DNA of 49,077 nucleotides from Euzebya sp. (GTDB lineage Bacteria > Actinomycetota > Nitriliruptoria > Euzebyales > Euzebyaceae): positions 1-49,077 of the forward strand of contig NZ_CAXQBR010000041.1 of the NCBI RefSeq assembly GCF_964222135.1, in the 5' to 3' direction. The first letter of the stretch is position 1. Every line of letters starts with the position of its first letter. Under the pieces are notes generated by a model. It searched no databases, was not told the origin of the DNA, and saw nothing but the letters and a program-made list of their open reading frames with translations. The translations under genes and the position numbers were made by a program. Positions 7,472 to 16,872 of the stretch are shown here, piece by piece.

Positions 7472-8914
7472 CTAGCTGATGATCTCGTCGCCGATGCGGT
7501 GCACCCAGATGCGGCTGGTCCCGCCCAACGAGCCCGGGGGCCCGGTCACCAGCACGATCGTGTCGCCCACCGCGGACCAGTTGCCGTCGACGAGCACGCG
7601 CTCGGCGGCCTCGAGCAGCTCCTGCGCACGGTCCTTCATCGGCACCAGGGCCGCCTCGGTGCCCCACATCATCGAGGTGCGACGGCGGGCCCGGTCCGAC
7701 GGCGTGAGGCCGACGAGCGGCATCTCCGGGCGCATCTTCGACACCAGCTGCACCGACCAGCCGGTCATCGAGAAGACCACGATGGCCTGGGCCCGCACGT
7801 CGCGGGCGACCTGCACCGCGGACTGGGCGACGACCCGGCTGACGCTCAGCTCGGAGTGCGGCGGGGGTGAGGGGTGGATCAGGTGGGGGGAGCGCTCGGC
7901 GACCTCGACGATCCGCGCCATCGTCCGGACGGCCTCGACGGGGTACTTCCCGGCGGCCGTCTCACCGGACAGCATCACCGCGTCGCTGCCGTCGAAGATG
8001 GCGTTGGCGACGTCGCTCGCCTCGGCCCGGGTCGGCCGGGGGGAGTTGATCATGCTGTCGAGCATCTCGGTGGCGGTGATCACCGGGCGGGACTCGGCGT
8101 TGGCCTCGGCGATGATCTCCTTCTGGATGGCCGGCACCCGCTCGGGGCCGATCTCCACGCCGAGGTCGCCGCGGGCGACCATCACCGCGTCGGTGACGTC
8201 GATGATGTCGGTCAGCCGCTCGATGGCCTCGGGCCGCTCGAGCTTCGCGATCACCGGCGACTGCCCGCCGAGGTCCGCGATCCGGTCGCGGACGTCCTGG
8301 ATGTCCTCGGGACGTCGCACGAAGGACAGCGCCACCCAGTCCGCGCCGAGCTCCATGGCGAACTTGAGGTCCTCGACGTCCTTGTCGGTCAAGCACGGCG
8401 CGGACACCTCGACACCGGGGAGGTTCAGGCCCTTGCGGGACTTGGCGAGGCCGCCGGCGACGACGCGGGCGCGGACGACGCCGTCCTCGATCCGCGAGCA
8501 GACCAGCCGCAGCGACCCGTCGTCGATGAGCATCAGCGCGCCGGGCGTGACGTCCTCGGCCAGGGACTCGTACACCACCGGCAGCGCGGGGAGCCCCTCG
8601 CTCTCGTAGCTGTCGAGCTCCTCGACGCCGGGGTGCAGGTAGACCTCCGACCCGGTCGGGATCTCCACCCCCGGGTCGGGGACCATGCCGAGCCGGATCT
8701 TCGGGCCCTGCAGGTCGGCCAGGCTGCCGACGTTGCGGCCCAACCGGACGCCGAGCTCGCGGACGGCCTCGAGGCGGCGGGCGTGGGTGTCGTGGTCGCC
8801 GTGGCTGAAGTTCAGGCGCACCACGTCGATGCCGGCCTCCACGTCGGCGCGCAGCTTGTCCCGGTCGTCGAGGGACGGACCCAGGGTTGCGACGATCTTT
8901 GCTCTTCGGGCCAA
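7472..8914 (-). CDS. pyk: Pyruvate kinase
   Basis: The 480-residue glycolytic enzyme makes pyruvate and ATP from phosphoenolpyruvate and ADP. Visible: RRAKIVATLGPS, RLNFSHGDHD, DLQGPKIRLG, the catalytic-lysine segment VIAKLERPEA, the metal-binding MVARGDLGVE, and ATEMLDSMI with a C-terminal allosteric-type domain. Length is standard. The only start that fits the family N-terminus is TTG 8914, preceded by GGAG; no ATG lies in frame close by. A promoter TTCACC-N17-TAGGCT lies about 40 nt upstream. It is the first gene of an operon with the CoA-disulfide-reductase-like gene, joining glycolytic flux to a thiol or redox enzyme. Confidence 0.95.
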   Translation of the reverse strand: MARRAKIVATLGPSLDDRDKLRADVEAGIDVVRLNFSHGDHDTHARRLEAVRELGVRLGRNVGSLADLQGPKIRLGMVPDPGVEIPTGSEVYLHPGVEELDSYESEGLPALPVVYESLAEDVTPGALMLIDDGSLRLVCSRIEDGVVRARVVAGGLAKSRKGLNLPGVEVSAPCLTDKDVEDLKFAMELGADWVALSFVRRPEDIQDVRDRIADLGGQSPVIAKLERPEAIERLTDIIDVTDAVMVARGDLGVEIGPERVPAIQKEIIAEANAESRPVITATEMLDSMINSPRPTRAEASDVANAIFDGSDAVMLSGETAAGKYPVEAVRTMARIVEVAERSPHLIHPSPPPHSELSVSRVVAQSAVQVARDVRAQAIVVFSMTGWSVQLVSKMRPEMPLVGLTPSDRARRRTSMMWGTEAALVPMKDRAQELLEAAERVLVDGNWSAVGDTIVLVTGPPGSLGGTSRIWVHRIGDEIIS

Positions 8915-8951
8915 GGGGTGACTCCGGGCTGCGGGAGGGCGGGGCAGCGCC

Positions 8952-8980
8952 AGCCTAGAGGCCGTGCCGGGGTCGGTGAA
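8952..8980 (-). promoter_or_regulatory. Promoter of the pyk operon (TTCACC-N17-TAGGCT)
   Basis: On the minus strand TTCACC (8980-8975) and TAGGCT (8957-8952) are spaced 17 nt, giving a leader of about 31 nt that contains GGAG before the TTG start. Confidence 0.5.
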
Positions 8981-9029
8981 GACGTTTACAGCTCGTTGAT
9001 GCGCCGCGGTCCGGGGTCCGCCCGGCGGG

Positions 9030-10376
9030 TCACCGCGAGGGCTCGAACGGCTCCCCGTCGGCGGCCGGGGCGACCGCTCGCCCGATCGCGCCGGCGAGGA
9101 CGATGATGGTCACGACGAACGGCAGCGCCTGCAGGAACTGGCTGGGGATGGTCAGGTCGGGGACCGGCACGGCCAGGAAGCTGAAGTCGTCCAGGCGCAC
9201 CGACAGGATCTGCAGCCGCGTCTCGAGCGCGCTCGCGAAGCCGAAGAGGAGGGCGCCGCCGAACGCCGGCCAGGGGCGCCACTTGCCGAAGATGAGGGCG
9301 GCGAGGGCGATGAAGCCGGTCCCGTTGGTCATGTTGTCCTCGAACGAGCCGACGGTCTCGAGGGAGAACCACGCGCCGCCGAGCCCGGCGATCAGCCCGC
9401 CGATGATCACCGCCGCGTAGCGGATCCTGATCGGGTCGATGCCGAGGGTCTCCGCGGCGTGCGGGTTCTCGCCCACGGAGCGGACGCGTAGTCCGAAGCG
9501 GGTGCGGCCGAGGACGAACGTGGTGACCGCCAGCAGCACGAACATCGAGAAGTAGATCGGCTGGCCCTCGAACAGCGGGCCCACGATCGGCAGGTCGCTC
9601 AGGAGGGGCAGCTCCCAGCGCGGGAGGGTGATGCCGTTGCCGGCGCCGAGCGGGACGAGGACCTGCGTCCGCAGGTAGGACGTCAACCCGAGGGCGAGCA
9701 GGTTCAGGACCACGCCGGAGATGATCTGGTCGGTCCGGAAGGTGATGCACAGCACGGCGTGGAGCGCGGCCATCAACCCGCCGATCAGGACGGCGATCAG
9801 GACCGCCACCCACAGCCACCCGCCGCCGGCGGCGCCGCCGAGCACCGCGTAGGCGACGAAGCCGCCGCCGGCGCCCGCGAGCATCATCCCCTCGATGCCG
9901 ATGTTGACGACGCCGGACCGCTCGCACCAGAGGCCGCCGAGGGCGCCGAGGGCGATCGGGGTCGCCTGCCTGAGCGACTCGACCACGATCGGGATGGCGT
10001 TGGTCGTCTTCGACGACGTCGAGTAGGCCAGCGACAGGATCAGGATGAGCGGGATGAACAGCGCGGTGGCGACGGCCAGCGCGACGGAGGTCACCCGGCC
10101 GAGCCGGTGCTCGAGGATGCCGGTGATCCCGGCCACGACGAGCACCAGGCCGATCAGGAGGACCGCACCGCCCGGGTCGAGGGTGATCTGGGGCACGCCG
10201 GGCGGGACGCCGAAGTTGAAGGTGACGTCGTCCTCGGGGACCCGTCGTGCCAGGTCGAGGAAGCCGACGCCGAGGATCGTGTAGATCCAACCGATGACGA
10301 CCAGGCGGGTGCGGGCGGGCACCACCCGGGTCGCCTCGACGGCGCGCGCGGGGGAGTCGACGGTTGCGGTGGACAC
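9030..10376 (-). CDS. BMP-type (nucleoside) ABC transporter permease, second subunit
   Basis: The 448-residue membrane protein starts at GTG 10376, only 3 nt after the upstream permease stop. The N-terminal third carries extra membrane segments. Then come the family-typical ATPIALGALGGLWCERSGVVNIGIEGMM, LVLGRT and RSVGENPHAAETLGI segments of NupQ/YufQ-like permeases. It forms the transmembrane channel with the neighbouring permease. It is the last gene of the four-gene operon. The segment from about 45 to 120, before the conserved core, is longer than in most relatives. Substrate by context: nucleosides or bases. Confidence 0.85.
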   Translation of the reverse strand: MSTATVDSPARAVEATRVVPARTRLVVIGWIYTILGVGFLDLARRVPEDDVTFNFGVPPGVPQITLDPGGAVLLIGLVLVVAGITGILEHRLGRVTSVALAVATALFIPLILILSLAYSTSSKTTNAIPIVVESLRQATPIALGALGGLWCERSGVVNIGIEGMMLAGAGGGFVAYAVLGGAAGGGWLWVAVLIAVLIGGLMAALHAVLCITFRTDQIISGVVLNLLALGLTSYLRTQVLVPLGAGNGITLPRWELPLLSDLPIVGPLFEGQPIYFSMFVLLAVTTFVLGRTRFGLRVRSVGENPHAAETLGIDPIRIRYAAVIIGGLIAGLGGAWFSLETVGSFEDNMTNGTGFIALAALIFGKWRPWPAFGGALLFGFASALETRLQILSVRLDDFSFLAVPVPDLTIPSQFLQALPFVVTIIVLAGAIGRAVAPAADGEPFEPSR

Positions 10377-10379
10377 GAC

Positions 10380-11557
<1,178 letters not shown>

Positions 11558-11561
<4 letters not shown>

Positions 11562-13171
11562 AGGCTTCCCCTCTGGTCGTGTCGCTGGTCGTCCGCCGGT
11601 GCGGCCCCGAGCGGTCCCGCCGACGTCGTCTCCTCCACAGCCGGGTCGGCCGGGCCGGGGTCCTCGCCACCGGCCATCAGGACCCCGAGGCGCTCGCGGC
11701 TCGCCTCTGCGCGGGGCATCTGGGCGACGACCCTGCCGCGGTACACCACGCCGATCGTGTCGGCCAGGCTGAGGATCTCGTCCAGCTCGGCGCTGACGAG
11801 CAGCACGGCGGTCCCCTCGTCCCGCTTGGCGACGATCTGGGAGTGGATGAACTCGATCGACCCGACGTCGAGGCCCCGCGTCGGCTGGGCCACGATCAGC
11901 AGCTCGAGGGGTCGTGACAGCTCGCGCGCCACGACGACCTTCTGCTGGTTCCCGCCGGAGAGGGTGCTGGCGGGCACCTCCGCCCCGGTCGCGCGCACGT
12001 CGAAGGTCCGGACCATCTCCTCGGCGTGATCGACCATCGCCGTGCGGTTCAGCACCCACCCCCGCGCGAACGGCGATCGGTCGTAGCTGTTCAGCACGAG
12101 GTTCTCGCTGATCGTCAGTGCCCCCACGATCCCGTGCTTCGAGCGGTCCTCGGGGACGTGCCCGACGCCGAGCCGCTCGATCTTCCGGACGCTCAGGCCC
12201 CTCGTGGAGCGGCCGGCGATCTCGATGGCCCCGGCGCTCAGGGGGCGCATGCCCGCGATGGCCTCCACCAGCTCCCGCTGCCCGTTGCCCTCGACGCCCG
12301 CCACGCCGTAGATCTCGCCGGCGCGGACCTCGAAGGTGCACCCCGCGACCGTGACGACCCCGCGGTCGTCGGTGACCCCGAGCTCGCGCACCGCCAGGAC
12401 GACGTCCCCGGGATCGGCGGGCGCCTTGTCGACCTCGAAGGAGACCTCGCGGCCCACCATCAGCTCGGCCAGCTCGGCGGTCGTCGTGTGCTTGGGGTCG
12501 GCCGTGCCGACCACCCGGCCGCGCCGCAGGACCGTCACCTGGTCGGCGACGGCGATGACCTCGCGCAGCTTGTGGGTGATGAAGAAGATCGACTTGCCGT
12601 CGTCGACCAGGCTGCGGACGACGGTGAAGAACTCGTCCACCTCGCCCGGGGTCAGCACCGCGGTCGGCTCGTCCAGGATCAGGATGTCGGCGTCCCGGTA
12701 CAGCGCCTTGATCAGCTCGACGCGCTGCTGGGCGCCGACGCTGAGGTCCCCGACCAGCGCGTCCGGGTCCACCTCGAGGCCGTAGGTCGCGGACAGCTCG
12801 CGGATCCGCGCGCGGGCCGTGCCGATGTCGATGGTGACCCCGCTCACCGGCTCGTCGCCGAGCACGACGTTCTCCACCACGGTCAGCACCGGGATCAGCT
12901 GGAAGTGCTGGTGCACCATGCCGATCCCCGCTGCGATGGCGTCCCGCGACGAGGTGAAGCGCACGGGGCTGCCGTTGACCCGCACCTCCCCCTCGGTGGG
13001 CTGGTACAGCCCGAACACCACGTTCATCAGCGTCGACTTGCCCGCGCCGTTCTCCCCCAGCAGGCAGTGGATCTGCCCGCGGTGCAGCTCGAGGCTGACG
13101 TCGGCGTTCGCGACGACGCCCGGGAAGCGCTTCGTGACGTCGACGACTTCTAGGACGGGGGCGGATGCCAT
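11558..13171 (-). CDS. BMP-type (nucleoside) ABC transporter ATP-binding protein, duplicated NBD
   Basis: The 537-residue ATPase has two nucleotide-binding domains. The first is complete: Walker A GENGAGKSTLMN, Q-loop MVHQHFQL, signature LSVGAQQRVE, Walker B LILDEPTAVLTP and switch THK. The second lacks a Walker A lysine (GVEGNGQRELVE) but keeps the signature LSGGNQQKVVVARE and a Walker B variant VAQPTRGLDVG, as is usual in sugar and nucleoside ABC ATPases. It should drive import with the two permeases. ATG 13171 has GAGG at good distance; a GTG two codons upstream is possible. Two hairpins separate it from the binding-protein gene. Confidence 0.92.
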
Positions 13172-13224
13172 GGGCACCTCGGGATCGGGGATGTGAGGGG
13201 GCCGCGGTCCAGCCGCGACGGACG

Positions 13225-13292
13225 ACGACCCGGCCCCCTGGATCGGGAGCCGGGTCGTGCAGCCTAGGGCCTGCCGGCGTGGAGCCGGCAGG
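13225..13292 (-). terminator. Two tandem hairpins between binding protein and ATPase genes (attenuating terminator)
   Basis: Hairpin 1: ACGACCCGGC (13225-13234) pairs with GCCGGGTCGT (13249-13258). Hairpin 2: CCTGCCGGC, loop GTGGA, GCCGGCAGG (13270-13292). They lie between the binding-protein stop and the ATPase start, so partial termination would give more binding protein than transporter. Confidence 0.6.
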
Positions 13293-13308
13293 CAGGGTAC
13301 CGGATCGC

Positions 13309-14565
13309 CTAGAGGAGCTCGCCGGTGGCCGGGTCGACGCCGGTCTCGATGGAGCCGTCGGCCAGGCCGGCGCGGATCTCCTCGATCTGGGTGGCGACGT
13401 CCTCGGGGATGTCCGCGTCGTGGAACGGCGCGTAGGTGATGCCGCCGTTGGCCGCGTCCAGGGTGAAGATGCCACCCTCGAACGAGCCGGCCAGCACGTC
13501 ACCGATCTGGATGAACGTGCCGAGGTCGACGCGCTTCACCGCTGAGGTGGCCAAGCGGTCCGCACCCGGCGACGAGCCGCCGCCGAAGGTGGTGAAGTAC
13601 TCGTCCTGGTCGACGCCGATGGCCCAGGCGCCGTTCTCCGCGGCGGTCTGGATGGCACCCGAGCCGGTCTGGCCGCCCGCGCCGAAGATCACGTCGGCAC
13701 CCTCGCCGAGGAACTGCTGCGCGGCCGACTGGCCCTGGGCCGGGTCGGTGAAGGAGTCGGTGTAGACGGTCAGGACGTTGATGTCCGGGTTCACGTACTG
13801 CGCACCGGTCTGGTAGCCGTTGAGGAAGCGGACGACCGGCGGGACGGTCTCGAGGCCGCCGACGGCGCCGATCGTGCCGGACTCGCTGAGCAGCGCACCC
13901 ATCGCACCGGCCAGGAAGCCGCCCTGGTCCTCGCGGAACAGGATCCCGACGTAGTTCTCGGGGAACTCCTCCTGGAACTGGTCGATCCCGATGAAGTTGA
14001 CGTCGGGGTTGTTGTTCGCGGCCTCCAGGGTGGCGTCGGCGATCAGGAAGCCGACGGTCACGACGACCTCGGGGTCGCCGTCCAGGATCGAGGTGATGTT
14101 GGTGGCGTAGTCGGCCTCGGACGCGGTCTCGATGAAGCTGGTCTCGAAGCCCAGGCACTCGGACGCGGCCTGCATGCCGTCGTAGGCGAACTGGTTGAAC
14201 GTGCCGTCATCGACACGGCCGATGTCGGTGACCAGACCGACGTTGAAGTCCTCCGGGATCTCGACGCCCTCGTAGGCCGCGCAGGCGTCCTCGAGCGTGG
14301 TGAAGGTCGTCGCCTCACCCTCGGTGGCGGCGGGCTCCTCCTCCGTGGCGGCGGGCTCCTCCTCGGTGGCGGCGGGCTCCTCCTCCGTCGCGGGCGCCTC
14401 CTCCTCGGGCGGCTCGGCCGCCTCCTCCTCGGTCGGCTCGGCGGCCGCCTCCTCGGTGGCCTCCTCGTCGCCGGTGTCCTCGGGGTCGTCGGCGCAGGCG
14501 GCGGCGACCAGGGACAAGATCAGCAGCAGGGCCAACATGGCCGTGCGGCGGTGCAACGTCGTCAT
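13309..14565 (-). CDS. BMP-family substrate-binding lipoprotein
   Basis: The 418-residue precursor has a hydrophobic signal ending in a lipobox with Cys24 (LVAAAC), so the mature protein is lipid-anchored outside the membrane. An acidic EEEPAAT-repeat tether of about 60 residues precedes the BMP domain (FNVGLVTDIGRVDDGTFNQ, then GGLETVPPVVRFLNGYQTGA). BMP proteins such as Med and PnrA bind purine nucleosides or similar ligands. Context with two NupPQ-like permeases and upp supports nucleoside import. ATG 14565 was taken; a TTG two codons upstream lies nearer to GGGAG. It is the first gene of the importer operon and has a leader of about 90 nt. Confidence 0.88.
   Translation of the reverse strand: MTTLHRRTAMLALLLILSLVAAACADDPEDTGDEEATEEAAAEPTEEEAAEPPEEEAPATEEEPAATEEEPAATEEEPAATEGEATTFTTLEDACAAYEGVEIPEDFNVGLVTDIGRVDDGTFNQFAYDGMQAASECLGFETSFIETASEADYATNITSILDGDPEVVVTVGFLIADATLEAANNNPDVNFIGIDQFQEEFPENYVGILFREDQGGFLAGAMGALLSESGTIGAVGGLETVPPVVRFLNGYQTGAQYVNPDINVLTVYTDSFTDPAQGQSAAQQFLGEGADVIFGAGGQTGSGAIQTAAENGAWAIGVDQDEYFTTFGGGSSPGADRLATSAVKRVDLGTFIQIGDVLAGSFEGGIFTLDAANGGITYAPFHDADIPEDVATQIEEIRAGLADGSIETGVDPATGELL
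14321..14404. repeat. Tandem 21-bp repeats encoding EEEPAAT
   Basis: Three near-perfect 21-bp copies plus a degenerate fourth lie in the lipoprotein linker. Each codes for one seven-residue acidic unit; copy number may vary by slippage. Confidence 0.75.
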
Positions 14566-14665
14566 CTTCAACGGTCTCCCTTTGCTTCGATGGGACCGCG
14601 CTTCCCCTGCCGCCGACGCCCGAGACGCAGACCACGCGAGCGCGGAGGGGCCGCAGTCGGCGGTG

Positions 14666-14671
14666 AGTGTA
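14666..14671 (-). promoter_or_regulatory. Candidate -10 TACACT of the importer operon
   Basis: TACACT on the minus strand, about 100 nt before ATG 14565. It implies a 5' leader of roughly 90 nt, long for this genome. I see no known riboswitch in it. Confidence 0.35.
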
Positions 14672-14750
14672 GCTGACCTCCGACCACGGTCGTACCCCCT
14701 TCGCCGGGCGGTCCGCCGGACCTCGGCGTTCGGGGTGGGAGGACGTCCCC

Positions 14751-14756
14751 TAGGGT
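14751..14756 (+). promoter_or_regulatory. -10 hexamer TAGGGT, leaderless promoter of upp
   Basis: TAGGGT lies 8 nt before ATG 14765. No Shine-Dalgarno is present. Confidence 0.5.
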
Positions 14757-14764
14757 GTGCCGCC

Positions 14765-15388
14765 ATGGACCGCGTCACCGTCGCCCCCCACCCCCTCGCC
14801 GGGCACCTGCTGGCCGACCTCCGCCGCGCCGACACCCCCCCGGAGCGCTACCGCGTGCTGGCCCGCCGGTTGTCGATGGTGCTGGCCCTCGAGGCCACCG
14901 CCGACCTGCCCACGGCCGAGGAGCGACTGACCACGCCCCTCACCGAGGCGACCGGGCAGGTGCTGGGCCGCAGCGTCATCGCCATCCCGATCCTGCGCGC
15001 CGGGCTGGGGATGCTCGAAGCGGTGACCGAGCTGCTGCCCGACGTCGGGGTGGGCTACGTCGGCCTCGAGCGGGACGAGGAGACCCTCCAGCCGACCGAG
15101 TACTACTTCAAGGTCCCCGAGCTGACCGGCACCCGGGTCCTGCTCCTCGACCCGATGCTGGCGACGGGCGGCAGCGCCGCGTTCGCCGCGGAGCTGCTCC
15201 GCCGCCGCGGCGCGGAGGACCTCACCCTGGTGTGCGTCATCGCGGCGCCGGAGGGGATCGAGCGGTTGACCACCGCCGACCCCGAGATCCGCATCGTGAC
15301 CGCCGCGATCGACGACCACCTCAACGACGTGGGGTACATCGTCCCCGGCCTGGGCGACTTCGGCGACCGGTTGTTCGGGACCTTCTGA
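14765..15388 (+). CDS. upp: Uracil phosphoribosyltransferase
   Basis: The 207-residue enzyme converts uracil plus PRPP to UMP (pyrimidine salvage, cytoplasm). Signatures: IPILRAGLGMLEAV, the PRPP loop LLLDPMLATGGSAAFA, and the uracil-binding C-terminus YIVPGLGDFGDRLFGT. Length and order match the family exactly. The ATG follows a TAGGGT hexamer by 8 nt. It is divergent from the BMP-type importer, which would deliver nucleosides whose bases feed this enzyme. Two tandem hairpins lie after the stop. Confidence 0.95.
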   Translation: MDRVTVAPHPLAGHLLADLRRADTPPERYRVLARRLSMVLALEATADLPTAEERLTTPLTEATGQVLGRSVIAIPILRAGLGMLEAVTELLPDVGVGYVGLERDEETLQPTEYYFKVPELTGTRVLLLDPMLATGGSAAFAAELLRRRGAEDLTLVCVIAAPEGIERLTTADPEIRIVTAAIDDHLNDVGYIVPGLGDFGDRLFGTF

Positions 15389-15416
15389 TCCGGCACCCCG
15401 CCAGGATCGCGCCGGA

Positions 15417-15485
15417 CCGCGGCGTCAGCCGCGGGAGGCCCCGATCGGGGGGAACCTCGGCGTCAGCCGAGGGAGGCCCCGATCG
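15417..15485. repeat. Two copies of a 31-nt hairpin unit with compensatory stem changes
   Basis: Unit 1 (15417-15447): CCGCGGC, GTCA, GCCGCGG, then GAGGCCCCGATCG. Unit 2 (15455-15485): CCTCGGC, GTCA, GCCGAGG, then the same 13-nt tail. The only difference in the stem is a G-C pair replaced by T-A, so pairing is preserved. They lie between convergent upp and osmC and may act as a bidirectional terminator. Confidence 0.7.
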
Positions 15486-15508
15486 CGCCCGACGTCGGCG
15501 CCGTCCCC

Positions 15509-15931
15509 TCAGGCGATCCGGACGCTGATCGGGGTGCCGGCCTCGATCGTGCGGCTCACGGTGCAGGTGCGGTCGTGGGAGGTGCGGACCGCGCGGGGCA
15601 GCAGGTCCCGGGCCTTGTCCGCCCCCTCCCCCTCGGCGAAGGTCACGCGGAAGGTCATCTCGACATCCGTCAAGCGGTTGCCGGTCTCGTCCCGCACGTA
15701 GGTGGCGTCCACGTCCACCGCGAAGGTCTCGTGGTCGGCGTGCCGCCCCGTGACGGTGTCCACGTCCACCGCCGAGCACCCGCCGATCGCGGCCAGCAGC
15801 AGCTCGACGGGGCTGAAGCCCTCTCCGGCGTTGCTGCCGAAGGTGATCGTCCCGCCCCGCGGGTTCGTCGCGCGGTACACCCCGGTGTCGATCCGCTCCA
15901 GCGTCACGTGTCGTGCGTCGTCGTCAGCCAT
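15509..15931 (-). CDS. OsmC/Ohr-family protein
   Basis: The 140-residue protein has the two conserved redox cysteines: one in VELLLAAIGGCSAVDV (helix) and one in DRTCTVSRTI. It begins with the strand pair LERIDTGVYRATNPRGGTI. OsmC/Ohr proteins reduce organic hydroperoxides with a dithiol as donor, acting as cytoplasmic dimers. The YhfA-like subgroup also fits, so the precise substrate is not fixed. Its neighbour on the same strand upstream is the mycothiol-related amidase, which is consistent with thiol stress metabolism. Confidence 0.85.
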   Translation of the reverse strand: MADDDARHVTLERIDTGVYRATNPRGGTITFGSNAGEGFSPVELLLAAIGGCSAVDVDTVTGRHADHETFAVDVDATYVRDETGNRLTDVEMTFRVTFAEGEGADKARDLLPRAVRTSHDRTCTVSRTIEAGTPISVRIA

Positions 15932-15977
15932 GGCGCCATCCTCACACCCGCGGCGGACGCCGCACCGGTGCGAACGC

Positions 15978-16835
15978 TCAGATGCCGGCGAAGAGGTCGT
16001 CCTCGGGGGTGGGGGCGTCGACCGCCGAGAGCCGGCGGACGAACCACTCGGTGCCGTAGAACCCCTCGACCATCGGCTCGGGGACGTTCAGGAAGAACGA
16101 CGACGGGGCGATCTGGCTGACGTGGGCTCGCAGGGCCGCCTGCTTCGCGGCCATGTGGTCGCGGACGTCGACGGTGGTGGTGACCAGGTGGTCCTCGGTG
16201 CCCATCGGGATGTCGGCGGGGTCGTCGGTCTCCCCGAACGGCGAGGGCAGGCCCGCCTCGGCGAACTGCCGGTTGGCCTCGGCGATCGCGGACTTGGGGA
16301 ACGACGAGAGGTACAGCTTCGCCACGTGCCACGGGTCGCCGGCCTCGGGGTACAGCGACGCGGTGCGGGCCGCCTCGACGGCCAGCACCGCCATCCGGTG
16401 GGCCTGGATGTGGTCGGGGTGGCCGTACCCCCCGAACGCGTCGTAGGTGACGACGACCGCGGGCCGGAAGTCCCTGATCGACCGGACCAGGCGACCGACC
16501 GCCTCGTGCACGTCCGCCCGCCAGAAGCTGGCGGGGTCGTCGTTCCCCTCGTCGCCCATCATCCCGGAGTCGCGGTAGCCGAGGAACTCGTGCTCGTCGA
16601 CGCCGAGCAGGGCGAGGGCGTCGGCGATCTCCCCCGCCCGGACCTCCGCCAGCCGGGGCCGGATCTCGTCGGGGTCCATGCCCTCCCCCACGATCTCGCC
16701 GCGGCTGCCGTCGGTGCAGGTGACGACCTTGGTCCGCCGTCCCTCGGACGCGGCGCGGGCGAGGACGCCGCCGGTGGCGATCACCTCGTCATCGGGGTGG
16801 GCGTGGACGGCGAGGAGCCCGGGGACGTCGTGCAT
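15978..16835 (-). CDS. mca: LmbE-family zinc amidase, mycothiol S-conjugate amidase-like
   Basis: The 285-residue deacetylase has the zinc motif HAHPDDE (H13, D16) plus the later zinc histidine in GHPDHIQAH, and VVTCTDGSRGEI and FLGYRDSGM. The C-terminal half (ALRAHVSQIAPSSFF, GTEWFVR, EDDLFAGI) follows Mca, the mycothiol S-conjugate amidase, more closely than the biosynthetic enzyme MshB. It would cleave mycothiol S-conjugates during detoxification in the cytoplasm, implying that the organism makes mycothiol. ATG 16835 is preceded by TATCCT at 9 nt (leaderless). Mca versus MshB is not settled without an alignment. Confidence 0.8.
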   Translation of the reverse strand: MHDVPGLLAVHAHPDDEVIATGGVLARAASEGRRTKVVTCTDGSRGEIVGEGMDPDEIRPRLAEVRAGEIADALALLGVDEHEFLGYRDSGMMGDEGNDDPASFWRADVHEAVGRLVRSIRDFRPAVVVTYDAFGGYGHPDHIQAHRMAVLAVEAARTASLYPEAGDPWHVAKLYLSSFPKSAIAEANRQFAEAGLPSPFGETDDPADIPMGTEDHLVTTTVDVRDHMAAKQAALRAHVSQIAPSSFFLNVPEPMVEGFYGTEWFVRRLSAVDAPTPEDDLFAGI

Positions 16836-16844
16836 CGGGCGACG

Positions 16845-16850
16845 AGGATA
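16845..16850 (-). promoter_or_regulatory. -10 hexamer TATCCT, leaderless promoter of the amidase gene
   Basis: TATCCT on the minus strand, 9 nt before ATG 16835. It lies inside the 37-nt divergent gap and touches a TAGGGC that could serve the plus-strand gene. Confidence 0.45.
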
Positions 16851-16872
16851 GGGCTCGGGCAGGCTGGTCCGC

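Noticed and set aside
14566-14660. Riboswitch in the long leader of the BMP importer operon
   Set aside because: I found no purine, preQ1, TPP or other known core motif; only a GC-rich leader.
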